A stretch of 64,000 nt of DNA. It comes from Variovorax davisae. GTDB taxonomy: Bacteria > Pseudomonadota > Gammaproteobacteria > Burkholderiales > Burkholderiaceae_C. The notes under the pieces were generated by a model. It made no database searches. It was not told the origin of the DNA and saw nothing but the letters and a program-made list of their open reading frames with translations. The stretch's first letter is position 1. The number at the start of each line of letters is the position of its first letter. Positions 9,556 to 17,804 of this stretch are shown piece by piece. The DNA lies in assembly GCF_030316845.1 (NCBI RefSeq), contig NZ_JASZYS010000003.1:1-64000 (forward strand), in the 5' to 3' direction. A program made the translations under genes and the position numbers.

Positions 9556-10132
9556 CCCCTGTCTCCCAGGTAGGCGCGGTCGAGCCGCAGCGAGGTGATC
9601 GCATCCATTATCTGGTGCCAGCCCGTGAATCTCGAGCCTGGCGCCGGATCGATGCGGTTGATCCGCCCGGTATCGAGCGCCGAACTGGGTGCCTCGGGGA
9701 GAACGCCATTCCCAGGCCGTCCTTGTCGTAGGGCGCGATGCCCAACTCGGGGGTGCGCACGAAGACCAAGCAGCTTGGCCCAGGGTAGTTGATGGTGCTT
9801 GGGAACGCATCAACGTCAATGAAATTCGAGGAGGTCTGGGCGGCGCCGTACATACCCAGTTCCACCCAGGCATCAAGCCAGTGGACCTGCGTGCTGCCGT
9901 TGATACCGAAGGCGTCGAAGCTGAGGTTGGTCTTGATCTGCGCGTAGCTCGTGGGAATGAAGGAGTTGTCGTCGAGTCTGGAATGGCGGATGCTGAGGAC
10001 GGTCGCGCCGCCTGGGCCCGGGATCGTCCTCATGGCCCGCTCGGGCAGCCACTCAAGTGCCTTGTTGGACTGAGTGCGAGCAGCCCCGCACATGGCGAGG
10101 GTGGCGTCCGCGACGGCCACAAGCCTCTGCAT
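9543..10132 (-). pseudogene. DcaP-like outer-membrane porin fragment, frameshifted
   Basis: The frame starts with a good ribosome site (AAGGAGCC) at 10132 and runs to 9608. The middle, [20 protein letters not shown] followed by [11 protein letters not shown] and FVRTPELG, resembles the conserved strand-turn region of DcaP-family trimeric porins. At about 9697 the frame must shift by one base to continue as [20 protein letters not shown] and [13 protein letters not shown], ending in a stop near 9545. Only about 190 of the usual 400 or more residues remain and the signal peptide is weak, so it is a decayed gene. It abuts the start of arcC. The family assignment is from recall of the motif and is moderate. 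Confidence 0.5.
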
Positions 10133-10200
10133 CTTGGCTCCTTCCACCACCATCCGAAGGACAGCTCGACGTCGCTGCACGGCCGCAGCCTGGAGGGCGG

Positions 10201-10863
10201 CTAATACGGGGCGTTGACCACGATGTACTGCGATCCCTGAGGCTGGTACCAGGTGCTTCCGCATTGCTGGTAGACCATGCCGCCGTAGTTGACCGGGACA
10301 CAGTTGGCCGGCACCGAGTGCACCATCGAGCCGATCGCTGCGGAGGTCACCGCGACCGCGGCGCCGACGGCGACGGCGCCGGCGACCGGGTGGTAGTCAT
10401 TGTCCCAACCGCCACAGCAGTTGTTGTTGCCGGCGACAACCACGTTGGTATTCCGGTTGGCATTGACGTTCGTGTTGACGTTGGTATTGCGGTTGACGTT
10501 GGTGTTGCGGTTGGTGTTGTTGACGCTGTTGACGCTGGCGTTGCGAACATCATTGGTCCGCGCGTCGGCCCTGTTGCCGCCGGCCTGGGCGGTTTGCCTT
10601 CCGCTTGCGCCTCCGCCCGCGCCGGGGCGGGAACCACCGGCAGCCGCCCCGGCGCGAGTCCCACCGCCTCCCGCCGCCGCGCCCGCGCGTGCGCCGCCGC
10701 CGCCCCCTCCGGCGCGAGCACCACCACCGCCCCCACCCCCTCCGGCGCGAGCACCGCCACCACCGTCCCGGCCGGCGGCCTCGGCCACGGGGATCCAGGT
10801 GTAACCAACCAGAGCGACAGCGGTCAGAGCGGCCGCGAGCAATCTGCCGAATGTTCCTTTCAT
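10201..10863 (-). CDS. Exported low-complexity Gly- and Asn/Thr-rich protein
   Basis: A 220-residue protein with a clear signal peptide (MKGTFGRLLAAALTAVALVG, cleavage near AEAAG). After it comes a Gly/Ala/Arg-rich repeat region (about 30-95), then an Asn-Thr-Arg-Val repeat (NRNTNVNRNTNVNTNVN type, about 110-145). Next is a hydrophobic Ala/Val/Gly segment that could be a membrane helix, and a C-terminal motif with paired cysteines (PANCVPVNYGG, QQCGSTWYQPQG). The latter resembles the small C-terminal domain found in several proteobacterial exported proteins. It follows the DUF2092 gene by 12 bp, so the two are probably one transcript. Function unknown; an envelope or surface role is likely. 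Confidence 0.8.
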   Translation of the reverse strand: MKGTFGRLLAAALTAVALVGYTWIPVAEAAGRDGGGGARAGGGGGGGGARAGGGGGGARAGAAAGGGGTRAGAAAGGSRPGAGGGASGRQTAQAGGNRADARTNDVRNASVNSVNNTNRNTNVNRNTNVNTNVNANRNTNVVVAGNNNCCGGWDNDYHPVAGAVAVGAAVAVTSAAIGSMVHSVPANCVPVNYGGMVYQQCGSTWYQPQGSQYIVVNAPY

Positions 10864-10875
10864 GGTCGTTCTCCT

Positions 10876-11643
10876 CTAGGTGGTCTTCGCCGGAACGAAC
10901 TCGATCTTTGTCGCGCCCTTGGGTGGCGAGAACCTGAACGCGGACTCCTTGAAGGCCGGGCTCAGGTTCCAGTCCATGACGCTGACCGATTGAGGCCGCG
11001 CCTCGTCGGAGCGATTGACGATCACCAGCTTGCGCGGCAAGGGCTTGGCGCCGGTCGCGATCCAAATCTGCCAGTCGAAGTCTCCCTGGCGAAAGGCGTA
11101 GTGGTCGCAGAGGTCGCCCCCGACCAGATCCTGGCCGGCGTTCATGGCCGATTCGATCTTGTCGACCGGCGCAGCCGGAGTGCCCCAGAGGAACAGATCG
11201 GACAACGGAACCTCGAACCCATAGCGCTCCTCGAGCTTCTTGACGAGTTCGCCGTTCGACCCCGAGAACTCGACCGACGAGTAGTACTTCTGCTCAGGGA
11301 AGAAGAGAGTGACCGTCTTGCCGTCGTAGATGATCTCGCGCTCGGAGCGAATGCTCCACATGCGGGCGCGCAGCCGGTCCGGACGCTGCACGTCGACCGT
11401 GGCCGATGCCGTGTGCAGCAGCTTCTGGCCGTCCGCCAGAACACGTTCGCCCGTCAGCGAGGTCGACGCCCGGAAGCGCTTGAGGGTCTGCAAGAAGGTT
11501 CCCATGTCTTTGAGAGCCTGAATCGAAGCCGTGTCGACGGCACTTGCGGGAACGGTCGAGCCCGCCACGGCCGTCTGGGCGACGACGAGTGGCGAGGCCA
11601 ATGCCATGGCCACCACAGCCGATGTGAGTCCTGCAAGCTTCAT
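10876..11643 (-). CDS. Periplasmic DUF2092-family protein
   Basis: A 255-residue exported protein: signal peptide MKLAGLTSAVVAMALASPLV with cleavage near VVAQ, then the DUF2092 domain across almost the whole mature part. Recognisable blocks are ALKDMGTFLQTLKRFRAS, RLRARMWSIRSEREIIYDGK and KYYSSVEFSGS. The family resembles the lipoprotein-carrier (LolA/LolB-like) beta fold, so binding a hydrophobic ligand in the periplasm is plausible but unproven. It is the first gene of a two-gene unit with the Gly-rich protein downstream. A canonical FNR-like box lies 76-89 bp upstream of the start, shared with the divergent gene at 11795. Confidence 0.82.
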   Translation of the reverse strand: MKLAGLTSAVVAMALASPLVVAQTAVAGSTVPASAVDTASIQALKDMGTFLQTLKRFRASTSLTGERVLADGQKLLHTASATVDVQRPDRLRARMWSIRSEREIIYDGKTVTLFFPEQKYYSSVEFSGSNGELVKKLEERYGFEVPLSDLFLWGTPAAPVDKIESAMNAGQDLVGGDLCDHYAFRQGDFDWQIWIATGAKPLPRKLVIVNRSDEARPQSVSVMDWNLSPAFKESAFRFSPPKGATKIEFVPAKTT

Positions 11644-11718
11644 ACGCCTCCTTTGGTGTTACGAGAACATCAATCAGGAACGAGAAGCGTGAGCATGCGC
11701 GTATTGCGCGCCCACTCA

Positions 11719-11732
11719 TTGACGAACGTCAA
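11719..11732. promoter_or_regulatory. FNR/ANR-like box in a divergent promoter
   Basis: TTGACGAACGTCAA is a perfect TTGAC-N4-GTCAA palindrome of the CRP/FNR type, lying between the divergent genes starting at 11643 (minus) and 11795 (plus). A CRP/FNR regulator is encoded at 4128. Three looser copies occur at 18298, 22209 and 22728. Binding is inference. Confidence 0.6.
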
Positions 11733-11794
11733 CTTCACGCGTCCGAAATGGATCATGCTCAGCACCCTCCGGAACCATCGTGAAAGGGATTCAC

Positions 11795-12388
11795 ATGAAG
11801 ATCGCAACTTCGCTCACCGCAATGGCCATGCTGGGTGCGCTGATGACGCCCGCCGTCTCGCAGGACAAGCCGGCCCGGGAGGTCGCGGCCTCGACGAGCC
11901 CCGGCACCGGGACGCTCAAGGAGGTGATCAGGGCCACGGGCGTCATCCAGGCGGTGGACCTCGAGAAGCACCATGTCACCATCAAGGATTCCAATGGCAA
12001 GGTGCATGTGTTCGGAATCGGCCCCGAGGCACGAAACCTTGAGCAGCTCAAGGTTGGCGACAAGGTGACCGTCCGATACGCGCAGGCACTCACGCTGACC
12101 TTGATGAAGGATGGCAAGGAGCTGCGCAGCCGGGTCGAGACCATGAGCGGCGACAGGGCCAAGGCCGGCGATCGCCCCGGCGGTGTGGTCGGAGAAAAGG
12201 TCGAGGTCACCGCAGACGTGGTGGCCGTCAACCGGAAAACCCACATGATCACCCTGCGCGGAACGGAATACGAGGTCGACCTGATCGTCCGCGATCCCGA
12301 CCAACTGAAGATGATCAAGGTGGGCGATCAGGTTCATGCCGTCTACACCGAGGCGGTGGCGCTGTCGGTCGAGCCGGCGAAGAAGTAG
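11795..12388 (+). CDS. Exported protein with two OB/beta-type repeats, unknown function
   Basis: A 197-residue protein starting MKIATSLTAMAMLG with a signal peptide (cleavage near AVSQ). The mature part contains two similar beta-rich units: ATGVIQAVDLEKHHVTIKD ... LKVGDKVTVRYAQALTL, and ADVVAVNRKTHMITLRGTEY ... IKVGDQVHAVYTEAVALSV. This is an internal duplication of roughly 60 residues. It is typical of periplasmic copper/RND-associated accessory domains, but I cannot assign a function. It is first in the plus-strand run that continues into the AI-2E permease and the efflux genes, and it sits under the FNR-like box at 11719. Confidence 0.8.
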   Translation: MKIATSLTAMAMLGALMTPAVSQDKPAREVAASTSPGTGTLKEVIRATGVIQAVDLEKHHVTIKDSNGKVHVFGIGPEARNLEQLKVGDKVTVRYAQALTLTLMKDGKELRSRVETMSGDRAKAGDRPGGVVGEKVEVTADVVAVNRKTHMITLRGTEYEVDLIVRDPDQLKMIKVGDQVHAVYTEAVALSVEPAKK

Positions 12389-12444
12389 GGCGGGGCGGGG
12401 GCCCTGCCTAGCGCAGACCCAGTCCACTTTCGGAGGGTCGACCC

Positions 12445-13578
12445 ATGAGAACGCTTCTCCAGTCCGATCTCGTACGCGAGACGCGGATTTCCAGGAAGCT
12501 GATGGACGTCTTCATCCGGGCCGGACTGGTTCTGGCCCTGACGCTTCTCTGCTACAAGATCTTTTCGCCCTTCATCACCATGATGGCCTGGGCCCTGATC
12601 CTGGCCGTGACGATGTATCCGGGCCACCAGGCGCTGGCCGGTCGGTTGGGCGGGAAACAGGGTCTGGCTGCCACCTTGCTCGTGGTGGGCGGCATTGCGT
12701 TGATCGTGGTCCCGATGGCCGTCGTCCTGGGCTCCATGGGCGATTCGGTCCATGAGACGATTTCGCGGGTGAAAGACAACGAGTTTGCGGTGCCCGCGCC
12801 GCCGGCGCGCGTGGCCGATGTGCCGATCGTCGGCGCCAAGTTGCACGGCTTCTGGTCGCTGGCGCACACGGACATGCCGGCGGTCGTTCAGAGGATGCAG
12901 CCGGAGCTCGGCGAACTGGCCGCCAAGGCGCTGGCAATGGTGGCGAGCATCGGCGGAACCATCCTGCTCTTCATGGTCTCGTTCATCATCGCCGGCATCA
13001 TCATGGCCTTCGGCGAGTCGGGTGCCCAAGCCGCGAAGTCAATCCTCGGGCGCATTGTCGGCAGCCGACGAGGCGAGGATTTCGCTGCGCTCGCCACCTC
13101 GACCATCCGCGCAGTCGCCCTGGGCGTGGTCGGCGTGGCCTTCATCCAGGCGATGGCGGTGGGCATCATCATGATCCTTGCCCAGGTTCCCTTTGCTGGC
13201 GTGCTGGCCGTGATCGTGCTGGTGCTGGGCGTCGCGCAGGTGCCGGCACTGCTGGTCACCGTGCCGGTCATCGCCTACATCTGGCTCAGCAAGGACTACG
13301 AGACCGTACCGGCCGTCGTCGATTCGGTGCTTCTTGTGGTCGCCGGCATGCTCGACAACGTGCTGAAGCCGCTCTTGCTGGGCCGGGGCGTGGATGCGCC
13401 CATGCCGGTGGTTCTGATCGGTGCCCTGGGCGGTCTGGCGGGCGCCGGCATCCTGGGCATGTTCCTCGGCGCGACCGCGCTGAGCCTCGGCTATCAGATC
13501 CTCATGCGGTGGGTCGTGACGGATCCGGACGTCGTCGACCTGGATGAACTGGAGGGCGAGCCACCGGTCGTGTCCTGA
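12445..13578 (+). CDS. AI-2E family transporter (PerM/YdiK type permease)
   Basis: A 377-residue inner-membrane protein with about eight hydrophobic segments. These include the paired N-terminal helices (GLVLALTLLCYKIFSPFITM, ILAVTMYPGHQAL) and the long C-terminal membrane block ending in ALGGLAGAGILGMFLGATAL. The stretch DNVLKPLLLGRGVDAPMPVV is the family's conserved signature. Members export small molecules or ions, and the AI-2 substrate is proven only for a few. It lies 56 bp after the exported protein and 4 bp before the outer-membrane efflux gene, so it is probably in the same transcript. Confidence 0.9.
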   Translation: MRTLLQSDLVRETRISRKLMDVFIRAGLVLALTLLCYKIFSPFITMMAWALILAVTMYPGHQALAGRLGGKQGLAATLLVVGGIALIVVPMAVVLGSMGDSVHETISRVKDNEFAVPAPPARVADVPIVGAKLHGFWSLAHTDMPAVVQRMQPELGELAAKALAMVASIGGTILLFMVSFIIAGIIMAFGESGAQAAKSILGRIVGSRRGEDFAALATSTIRAVALGVVGVAFIQAMAVGIIMILAQVPFAGVLAVIVLVLGVAQVPALLVTVPVIAYIWLSKDYETVPAVVDSVLLVVAGMLDNVLKPLLLGRGVDAPMPVVLIGALGGLAGAGILGMFLGATALSLGYQILMRWVVTDPDVVDLDELEGEPPVVS

Positions 13579-13582
13579 ACCG

Positions 13583-15148
13583 ATGCCCGAGATGCCTTCG
13601 ATGGGGTCGAGCTTGCGAATCTTTGTCCTCGCCGGCGCCGCCGCGACGCTCGGGGGATGCACCACGGTGGGCCCCGATTTCGAGCGGCCCCGCGTGCCGT
13701 GGCTGTCGGAGTGGAGCGGAGGTTCGCTGGAAACGCTCGCCGCCGATGCGCGGCGCCCGCGCAATGGCTTGATGCAGGCGTGGTGGCGCAATTTCAACGA
13801 TCCTGTGCTGGACCAGTTCGTCGCCGAGGCGCAGCGCGTCAATCCCAATGTGCGAATCGCCGGCATGCGCATCATGGAGGCGCGGGCCCAACTCGGCATT
13901 GCCGATAGCACGCGCTATCCGCAGGTGCAGCAGGCAACGGCCCAGGTGCTCGGCGTCGGCGAGCAGCGTTCTGGCGGGCGCGACAACAGTGCGTGGACTG
14001 CGAATGCCGGCTTCAGCCTGGGTTGGGAGATCGATTTCTGGGGCAAGTTCAGGCGCAGCATCGAGTCGGCGGACGCCGCCTATCTCGCCAGCATCGCCCA
14101 GTACGACGATGTCCAGGTGCTGATGGCGGCCCAAGTCGCCGGCCTGTATTGCACGATCCGCACCGTGGAACTGCGGCTGCGGATCTCTCGCGAGAACGCG
14201 CAGCTGCAAAGGCGCAGCCTCCAGATCACCGAGCTTCACTTCAAAAGCGGCAACGAGTCCGAGCTGGACGTCCAGCAGGCCAGGGCCCAATACCTGGGCA
14301 CGCTCTCGACCGTGCCCCCGCTGGAGATCGCGCTGCGCCAGGCGCAAAACGCCTTGAGCATCCTGCTGGCCCGCCCGCCGGGCCCCTTGCCCGAGATGGA
14401 AGAGGGGAAAGAAAGGATCCCGCAGGCCGGCCTGGACGTGATCGTCGACATGCCGGCCGACCTGCTGCGGCGCCGTCCGGATGTGCGGGCGGCGGAAATG
14501 CAGCTGGCTGCGCAGTCCGCCCTGATCGGCGTGAGCGTGGCCGATCTCTATCCCTCCATCTCGCTGCTGGGCTCGCTGGGCCTGTCGGGTTCCACGGTCG
14601 AGGGGGCATCGCGGGTCTTGAGTGGCGCCATCGGGCCCAGCCTCGTCTGGAACGTGTTCGACCATGGACGTCTGACCAACACCGTGCTGGTGCAGGACGC
14701 TCGGTTTCAGCAACTCTATGAGCAGTACCAGAACACGGTGCTGCAAGCGGCTCGCGAGGTCGACGATGCGTCGGTCGGCTTTGCCAAGACCGGCGAGCAG
14801 ATCGTGCTGCTGGCAGATGCGGTGAAGGCCGCGCAGCGTTCGCTGGAAATCGCCGACCGGCAGTACAACGAGGGCCTGGTCGACTTCCAGCGCGTGCTCG
14901 ACTCGCAGCGCACCTTGTTCAGCGAACAGGACCAGTTGGTGGCCAGCCGTGGCAGCCAGTCGCAGAGCCTGATCACCCTCTACAAGGCCATGGGAGGAGG
15001 TTGGGAGGCGGCCCGCAGCCGGCCGGTGCTCGACGACGCGACGCAAGAGGCCATGGGTCGGCGCAGCGATTGGAAGGGGCTGCTGGCCGCCCCGTTGCCG
15101 GCGCCCGGCGACGCTGCGTGGCCCCCTCTGGAAGGAACAAGCCCATGA
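13583..15148 (+). CDS. Outer-membrane efflux lipoprotein (NodT/OprM family)
   Basis: A 521-residue TolC-like channel. The N-terminus has a lipobox at LGGCTTVGPDFERP, typical of NodT/OprM lipoproteins. Two repeated outer membrane efflux domains follow, with the conserved DFWGKFRRSIESADAAYLAS and VDMPADLLRRRPDVRAAEMQ segments and the second repeat around VARGSQ. It would form the outer-membrane pore for the HlyD-type adaptor encoded next (4-bp ATGA overlap at 15145). The start at MPEMPS is preferred over the upstream ATG at 13544, which overlaps the AI-2E gene. No RND pump is present; the membrane partner is the DUF2955 protein at 16250. Confidence 0.93.
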   Translation: MPEMPSMGSSLRIFVLAGAAATLGGCTTVGPDFERPRVPWLSEWSGGSLETLAADARRPRNGLMQAWWRNFNDPVLDQFVAEAQRVNPNVRIAGMRIMEARAQLGIADSTRYPQVQQATAQVLGVGEQRSGGRDNSAWTANAGFSLGWEIDFWGKFRRSIESADAAYLASIAQYDDVQVLMAAQVAGLYCTIRTVELRLRISRENAQLQRRSLQITELHFKSGNESELDVQQARAQYLGTLSTVPPLEIALRQAQNALSILLARPPGPLPEMEEGKERIPQAGLDVIVDMPADLLRRRPDVRAAEMQLAAQSALIGVSVADLYPSISLLGSLGLSGSTVEGASRVLSGAIGPSLVWNVFDHGRLTNTVLVQDARFQQLYEQYQNTVLQAAREVDDASVGFAKTGEQIVLLADAVKAAQRSLEIADRQYNEGLVDFQRVLDSQRTLFSEQDQLVASRGSQSQSLITLYKAMGGGWEAARSRPVLDDATQEAMGRRSDWKGLLAAPLPAPGDAAWPPLEGTSP

Positions 15149-16260
15149 GCGACGAAGTCAAGCAGCCCCCCGAACCGCCGCCCGACAGCGGCAAGGGCGC
15201 GCGCATCGGTGCGATCGTCGTGCTGGTGCTGATCGTCGCCAGCCTGGTCTGGTATTTCGTTTCGGACCGCCTGACGCCGTACACGTCGCAGGCCCGGGTG
15301 CAGGCCTTCGTGGTGCCGGTAGCGGCGGAGGTGTCGGGCCGGGTGCTGAAGGTGCATGTCAAGAACAATGACAGTGTGGAACCCGGACAACGGCTCTTCG
15401 AGATCGACCCGACGCAATACCGCATCGCGCTGCAACGCAGCCGTTCCGACTATGAGTCGGTTCGGCGCTCGGTCAATGCCTCGGTGGCGTCGGTCGAAGC
15501 CGCCCGGGCCGGCCTGCGTGCAGCCACGGCCAACTACCTCTACGCTCAGCAGGATGCAACGCGGCTGGAGCAGATCTTTGCCGAAGACCCTGGCGCGATC
15601 TCCATCCGCCGGGTCCAGAGCGCGCAGGCAAGCCGGGTCAAGGCACTCAGCCAGGAGCAGGCCGCCCGGGTTGATCTGATTCGTGCCCAGGAAGCCGCGG
15701 GAGACAACGGCGACAAGAACGCGCAGCTGATCAGCGCGCGATCGGGCGTCGAAAAAGCCGAGTTGGACCTGCAGCGCACCGAGGTGGTCGCGCCTGGTGG
15801 CGGTCTCGTGACCGACCTGCGCACCGACGTCGGGCAGTTCGTGCAGGCCGGCGCGCCTGTCATGACGCTGATCACCGTCCGCGACCTCTGGATCAGCGCG
15901 GACATGACCGAGAACAACCTTGGCAACATCGAGCCCGGCAATGCGGTGGCCATCGTGCTCGACGTGATGCCGGGCCGCGTGCTGAAGGGCCGCGTGCGCA
16001 GCATCGGGACCGGTGTCGCCAGCGGCCAGCCAGCGCAGCCCGGAACACTGCCGACGATCGAGAACAGCCGTGACTGGCTGCGGCAGGCGCAGCGATTTCC
16101 GGTGGCCATCGAATTCGATCCGTCCGAGCGCGAGAAGCTGCGCGCCGTCCGGGTCGGGGGGCAGGCCGAAGTGCTGGTCTACACCGGCGATCACGGCCTG
16201 ATGAACTGGCTTGGAGCGGCCTTCGTCCGCATGATGAGCATGCTGTCCTATGTCTATTGA
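15145..16260 (+). CDS. HlyD/EmrA-type membrane fusion protein
   Basis: A 371-residue periplasmic adaptor with one N-terminal membrane helix (about 22-42, IGAIVVLVLIVASLVWYFV). A biotinyl-lipoyl-like half motif (VSGRVLKVHVKNNDSVEPGQ), an alpha-helical hairpin (about 100-200), and the second half (VVAPGGGLVTDLRTDVGQFV) with the beta-barrel follow. It links an inner-membrane pump to the OprM-like channel encoded just upstream. The start overlaps the previous stop (ATGA), and its 3' end overlaps the next gene by 11 bp, both signs of translational coupling. The substrate is unknown; such DUF2955-linked sets resemble aromatic-acid and fusaric-acid efflux systems. Confidence 0.93.
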   Translation: MSDEVKQPPEPPPDSGKGARIGAIVVLVLIVASLVWYFVSDRLTPYTSQARVQAFVVPVAAEVSGRVLKVHVKNNDSVEPGQRLFEIDPTQYRIALQRSRSDYESVRRSVNASVASVEAARAGLRAATANYLYAQQDATRLEQIFAEDPGAISIRRVQSAQASRVKALSQEQAARVDLIRAQEAAGDNGDKNAQLISARSGVEKAELDLQRTEVVAPGGGLVTDLRTDVGQFVQAGAPVMTLITVRDLWISADMTENNLGNIEPGNAVAIVLDVMPGRVLKGRVRSIGTGVASGQPAQPGTLPTIENSRDWLRQAQRFPVAIEFDPSEREKLRAVRVGGQAEVLVYTGDHGLMNWLGAAFVRMMSMLSYVY

Positions 16261-17305
16261 ACGCCGTCGCATGGGACGGGCCGACAAGGCCGTGCTGCGG
16301 CTGGCCATCGGCCTGGGCCTCGCGGTGCTGGTGGCCTACGGTTTCGCGCTGAAGGCACCCTACGCAGTGTGCGTGGTCGCCGTCCTGATCCTGTGCAAGC
16401 CGGGTCCGCCGATCCCGCTTTTCAAAGGCATCGTCTTCGCCATCGTTGTGCTCGCCCTGATGGCCGCAGGGGTGCTTGTGGTTCCGATACTGCAACACTA
16501 CGCGCTGGCCGGGGTGCTGCTGACAGGCGCGTTGCTCTACGCGGTGTTCTATTCTGGCGCTCGCAACGCCAATCCGCTGACGACGATTCTCGTGATGGCC
16601 ATTGCCCTGATTCCGGTGGTCGGGGTGGTGTCGCAGGTCCTGGCCTTCCAGATCGGCGCGACACTCACGGTAGGCCTGTGTATCGGGGTGCTGGTCAGCG
16701 GTGCTTCGCATGCGCTGTTCCCTGATTCGCCCGTGCCCGCGGGCAAAAGGGCGGCGCCTGAGCCCAGCTCGCGAGAGTCGGCGAGTTGGACCGCGTTGCG
16801 CGCCGTCGTGGTCGTCATGCCGGTCTTCGTGCTGGCGCTGACCAACCCATCCTTCTACGTCGCAGCCATCATGAAGTCGGTGGCTCTGGGCCAACAGGCC
16901 GGCTCCGCCAGCGCCCGGGCGGCCGGACAGGAGCTCCTGGGGTCTACGATCTTGGGCGCCGTGATCGCCGGATGCCTCTGGGTCGGCCTGTCGCTGCGCC
17001 CCAACCTGTGGATGCTGATGCTGTGGATGGCGGCGGCCGCACTCTGGGTCGGGACGCGGCTCTTTCGGGTTCGGCCCAACGCCTTGTCGCCGTCGTTCTG
17101 GGTCCAGTCGCTGGTGACCATGCTGCTCCTGCTGGGCCCGGCCATCGAAGACAGCGGCGGCAGTGGAGGCAAGGACGTGCTCAAGGCGTCGGCCATGCGC
17201 GTCGCTCTGTTCGTTGCCGTGGCGCTCTATGCGTGGGCGGCGGTATGGGCGCTGGAACGCTGGCTAGCCACCCGGCCCGATGCGGTGTTCTACAGACAAG
17301 GCTGA
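16250..17305 (+). CDS. DUF2955-family inner-membrane protein (efflux pump subunit)
   Basis: A 351-residue very hydrophobic protein with about ten membrane segments in two halves (AIGLGLAVLVAYGFALKAPY ... ATLTVGLCIGVLVSG, then a polar loop about 165-185, then a second membrane half). This two-half layout is that of the FUSC/aromatic acid exporter superfamily, and the N-terminal half matches DUF2955. It should be the energised membrane component working with the HlyD adaptor (11-bp overlap) and the outer-membrane channel upstream. It carries no ATPase motif. The energy source, presumably proton motive force, is inferred from the family. Confidence 0.85.
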   Translation: MSIERRRMGRADKAVLRLAIGLGLAVLVAYGFALKAPYAVCVVAVLILCKPGPPIPLFKGIVFAIVVLALMAAGVLVVPILQHYALAGVLLTGALLYAVFYSGARNANPLTTILVMAIALIPVVGVVSQVLAFQIGATLTVGLCIGVLVSGASHALFPDSPVPAGKRAAPEPSSRESASWTALRAVVVVMPVFVLALTNPSFYVAAIMKSVALGQQAGSASARAAGQELLGSTILGAVIAGCLWVGLSLRPNLWMLMLWMAAAALWVGTRLFRVRPNALSPSFWVQSLVTMLLLLGPAIEDSGGSGGKDVLKASAMRVALFVAVALYAWAAVWALERWLATRPDAVFYRQG

Positions 17306-17322
17306 ACGGAGGGATTCACACC

Positions 17323-17760
17323 ATGTTGATCAATCTCGCGATCGGGCTGCCGACCATCCTGCTGTGCCTGGTGCTCCAGGCGGCGTTTACGTTCTGGAGC
17401 GTTCGCTACTACATCGACCGATCGATGCGCGTCGGCTTCGCACGTCCGCTCGTTCAGATCCGCTCGCTGCTGGTCGCAATGCTCGTGCTGGTACTAGGCA
17501 ACTTTCTCCAGATCATGATCTGGGGATCGCTGTTCATGGTGCTGGGCGAGTTCGACGAGTTGTACGAGGCGGTGTATCACTCTGCAGTGAATTTCAGTTC
17601 GCTGGGCTATGGTGACGTGGTGATGACCAAGCCCTGGAAGCTGCTGGGTCCGCTCGAGGCCGGAAACGGGGTGTTGATGTTCGGCCTGACCGGCGCCGCG
17701 TTGATGGCGATGCTGCAACAGATGATCAAGGCGCAAGCGGAGAAGGGCAGCACCGGGTAA
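17323..17760 (+). CDS. Small two-helix potassium-channel-like protein
   Basis: A 145-residue protein with three to four hydrophobic segments and a pore loop. The pattern is helix (IGLPTILLCLVLQAAFTFW), helix (LLVAMLVLVLGNFLQIMIWG), then the selectivity-filter-like SSLGYGDVVM, then helix (GVLMFGLTGAALMAMLQQM). The GYGD tetrad is the K+ filter signature of ion channel family 2. It has no RCK/NAD-binding domain. It follows the DUF2955 gene by 17 bp and is the last gene of the operon. How an ion channel relates to the efflux system is unclear; a stress or osmotic theme is possible. Confidence 0.85.
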   Translation: MLINLAIGLPTILLCLVLQAAFTFWSVRYYIDRSMRVGFARPLVQIRSLLVAMLVLVLGNFLQIMIWGSLFMVLGEFDELYEAVYHSAVNFSSLGYGDVVMTKPWKLLGPLEAGNGVLMFGLTGAALMAMLQQMIKAQAEKGSTG

Positions 17761-17804
17761 CCGGCTCCTCACCATCCTCGCCCCGCGCTCGCGCTCGCGA
17801 TTGC

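Noticed and set aside
10057..12042. 661-codon plus-strand frame
   Set aside because: Antisense to the Gly-rich and DUF2092 genes, with extreme Arg/Gly/Val bias and no domain.
13502..15046. 514-codon minus-strand frame opposite the efflux channel
   Set aside because: Composition is His/Arg/Gln-rich and it mirrors the sense gene. High GC keeps the antisense frame open.
17760..17804. GC-rich inverted sequence between the K+ channel gene and the convergent gene as a terminator
   Set aside because: GCGCTCGCGCTCGCG is a simple repeat without a stable stem-loop and T-run.
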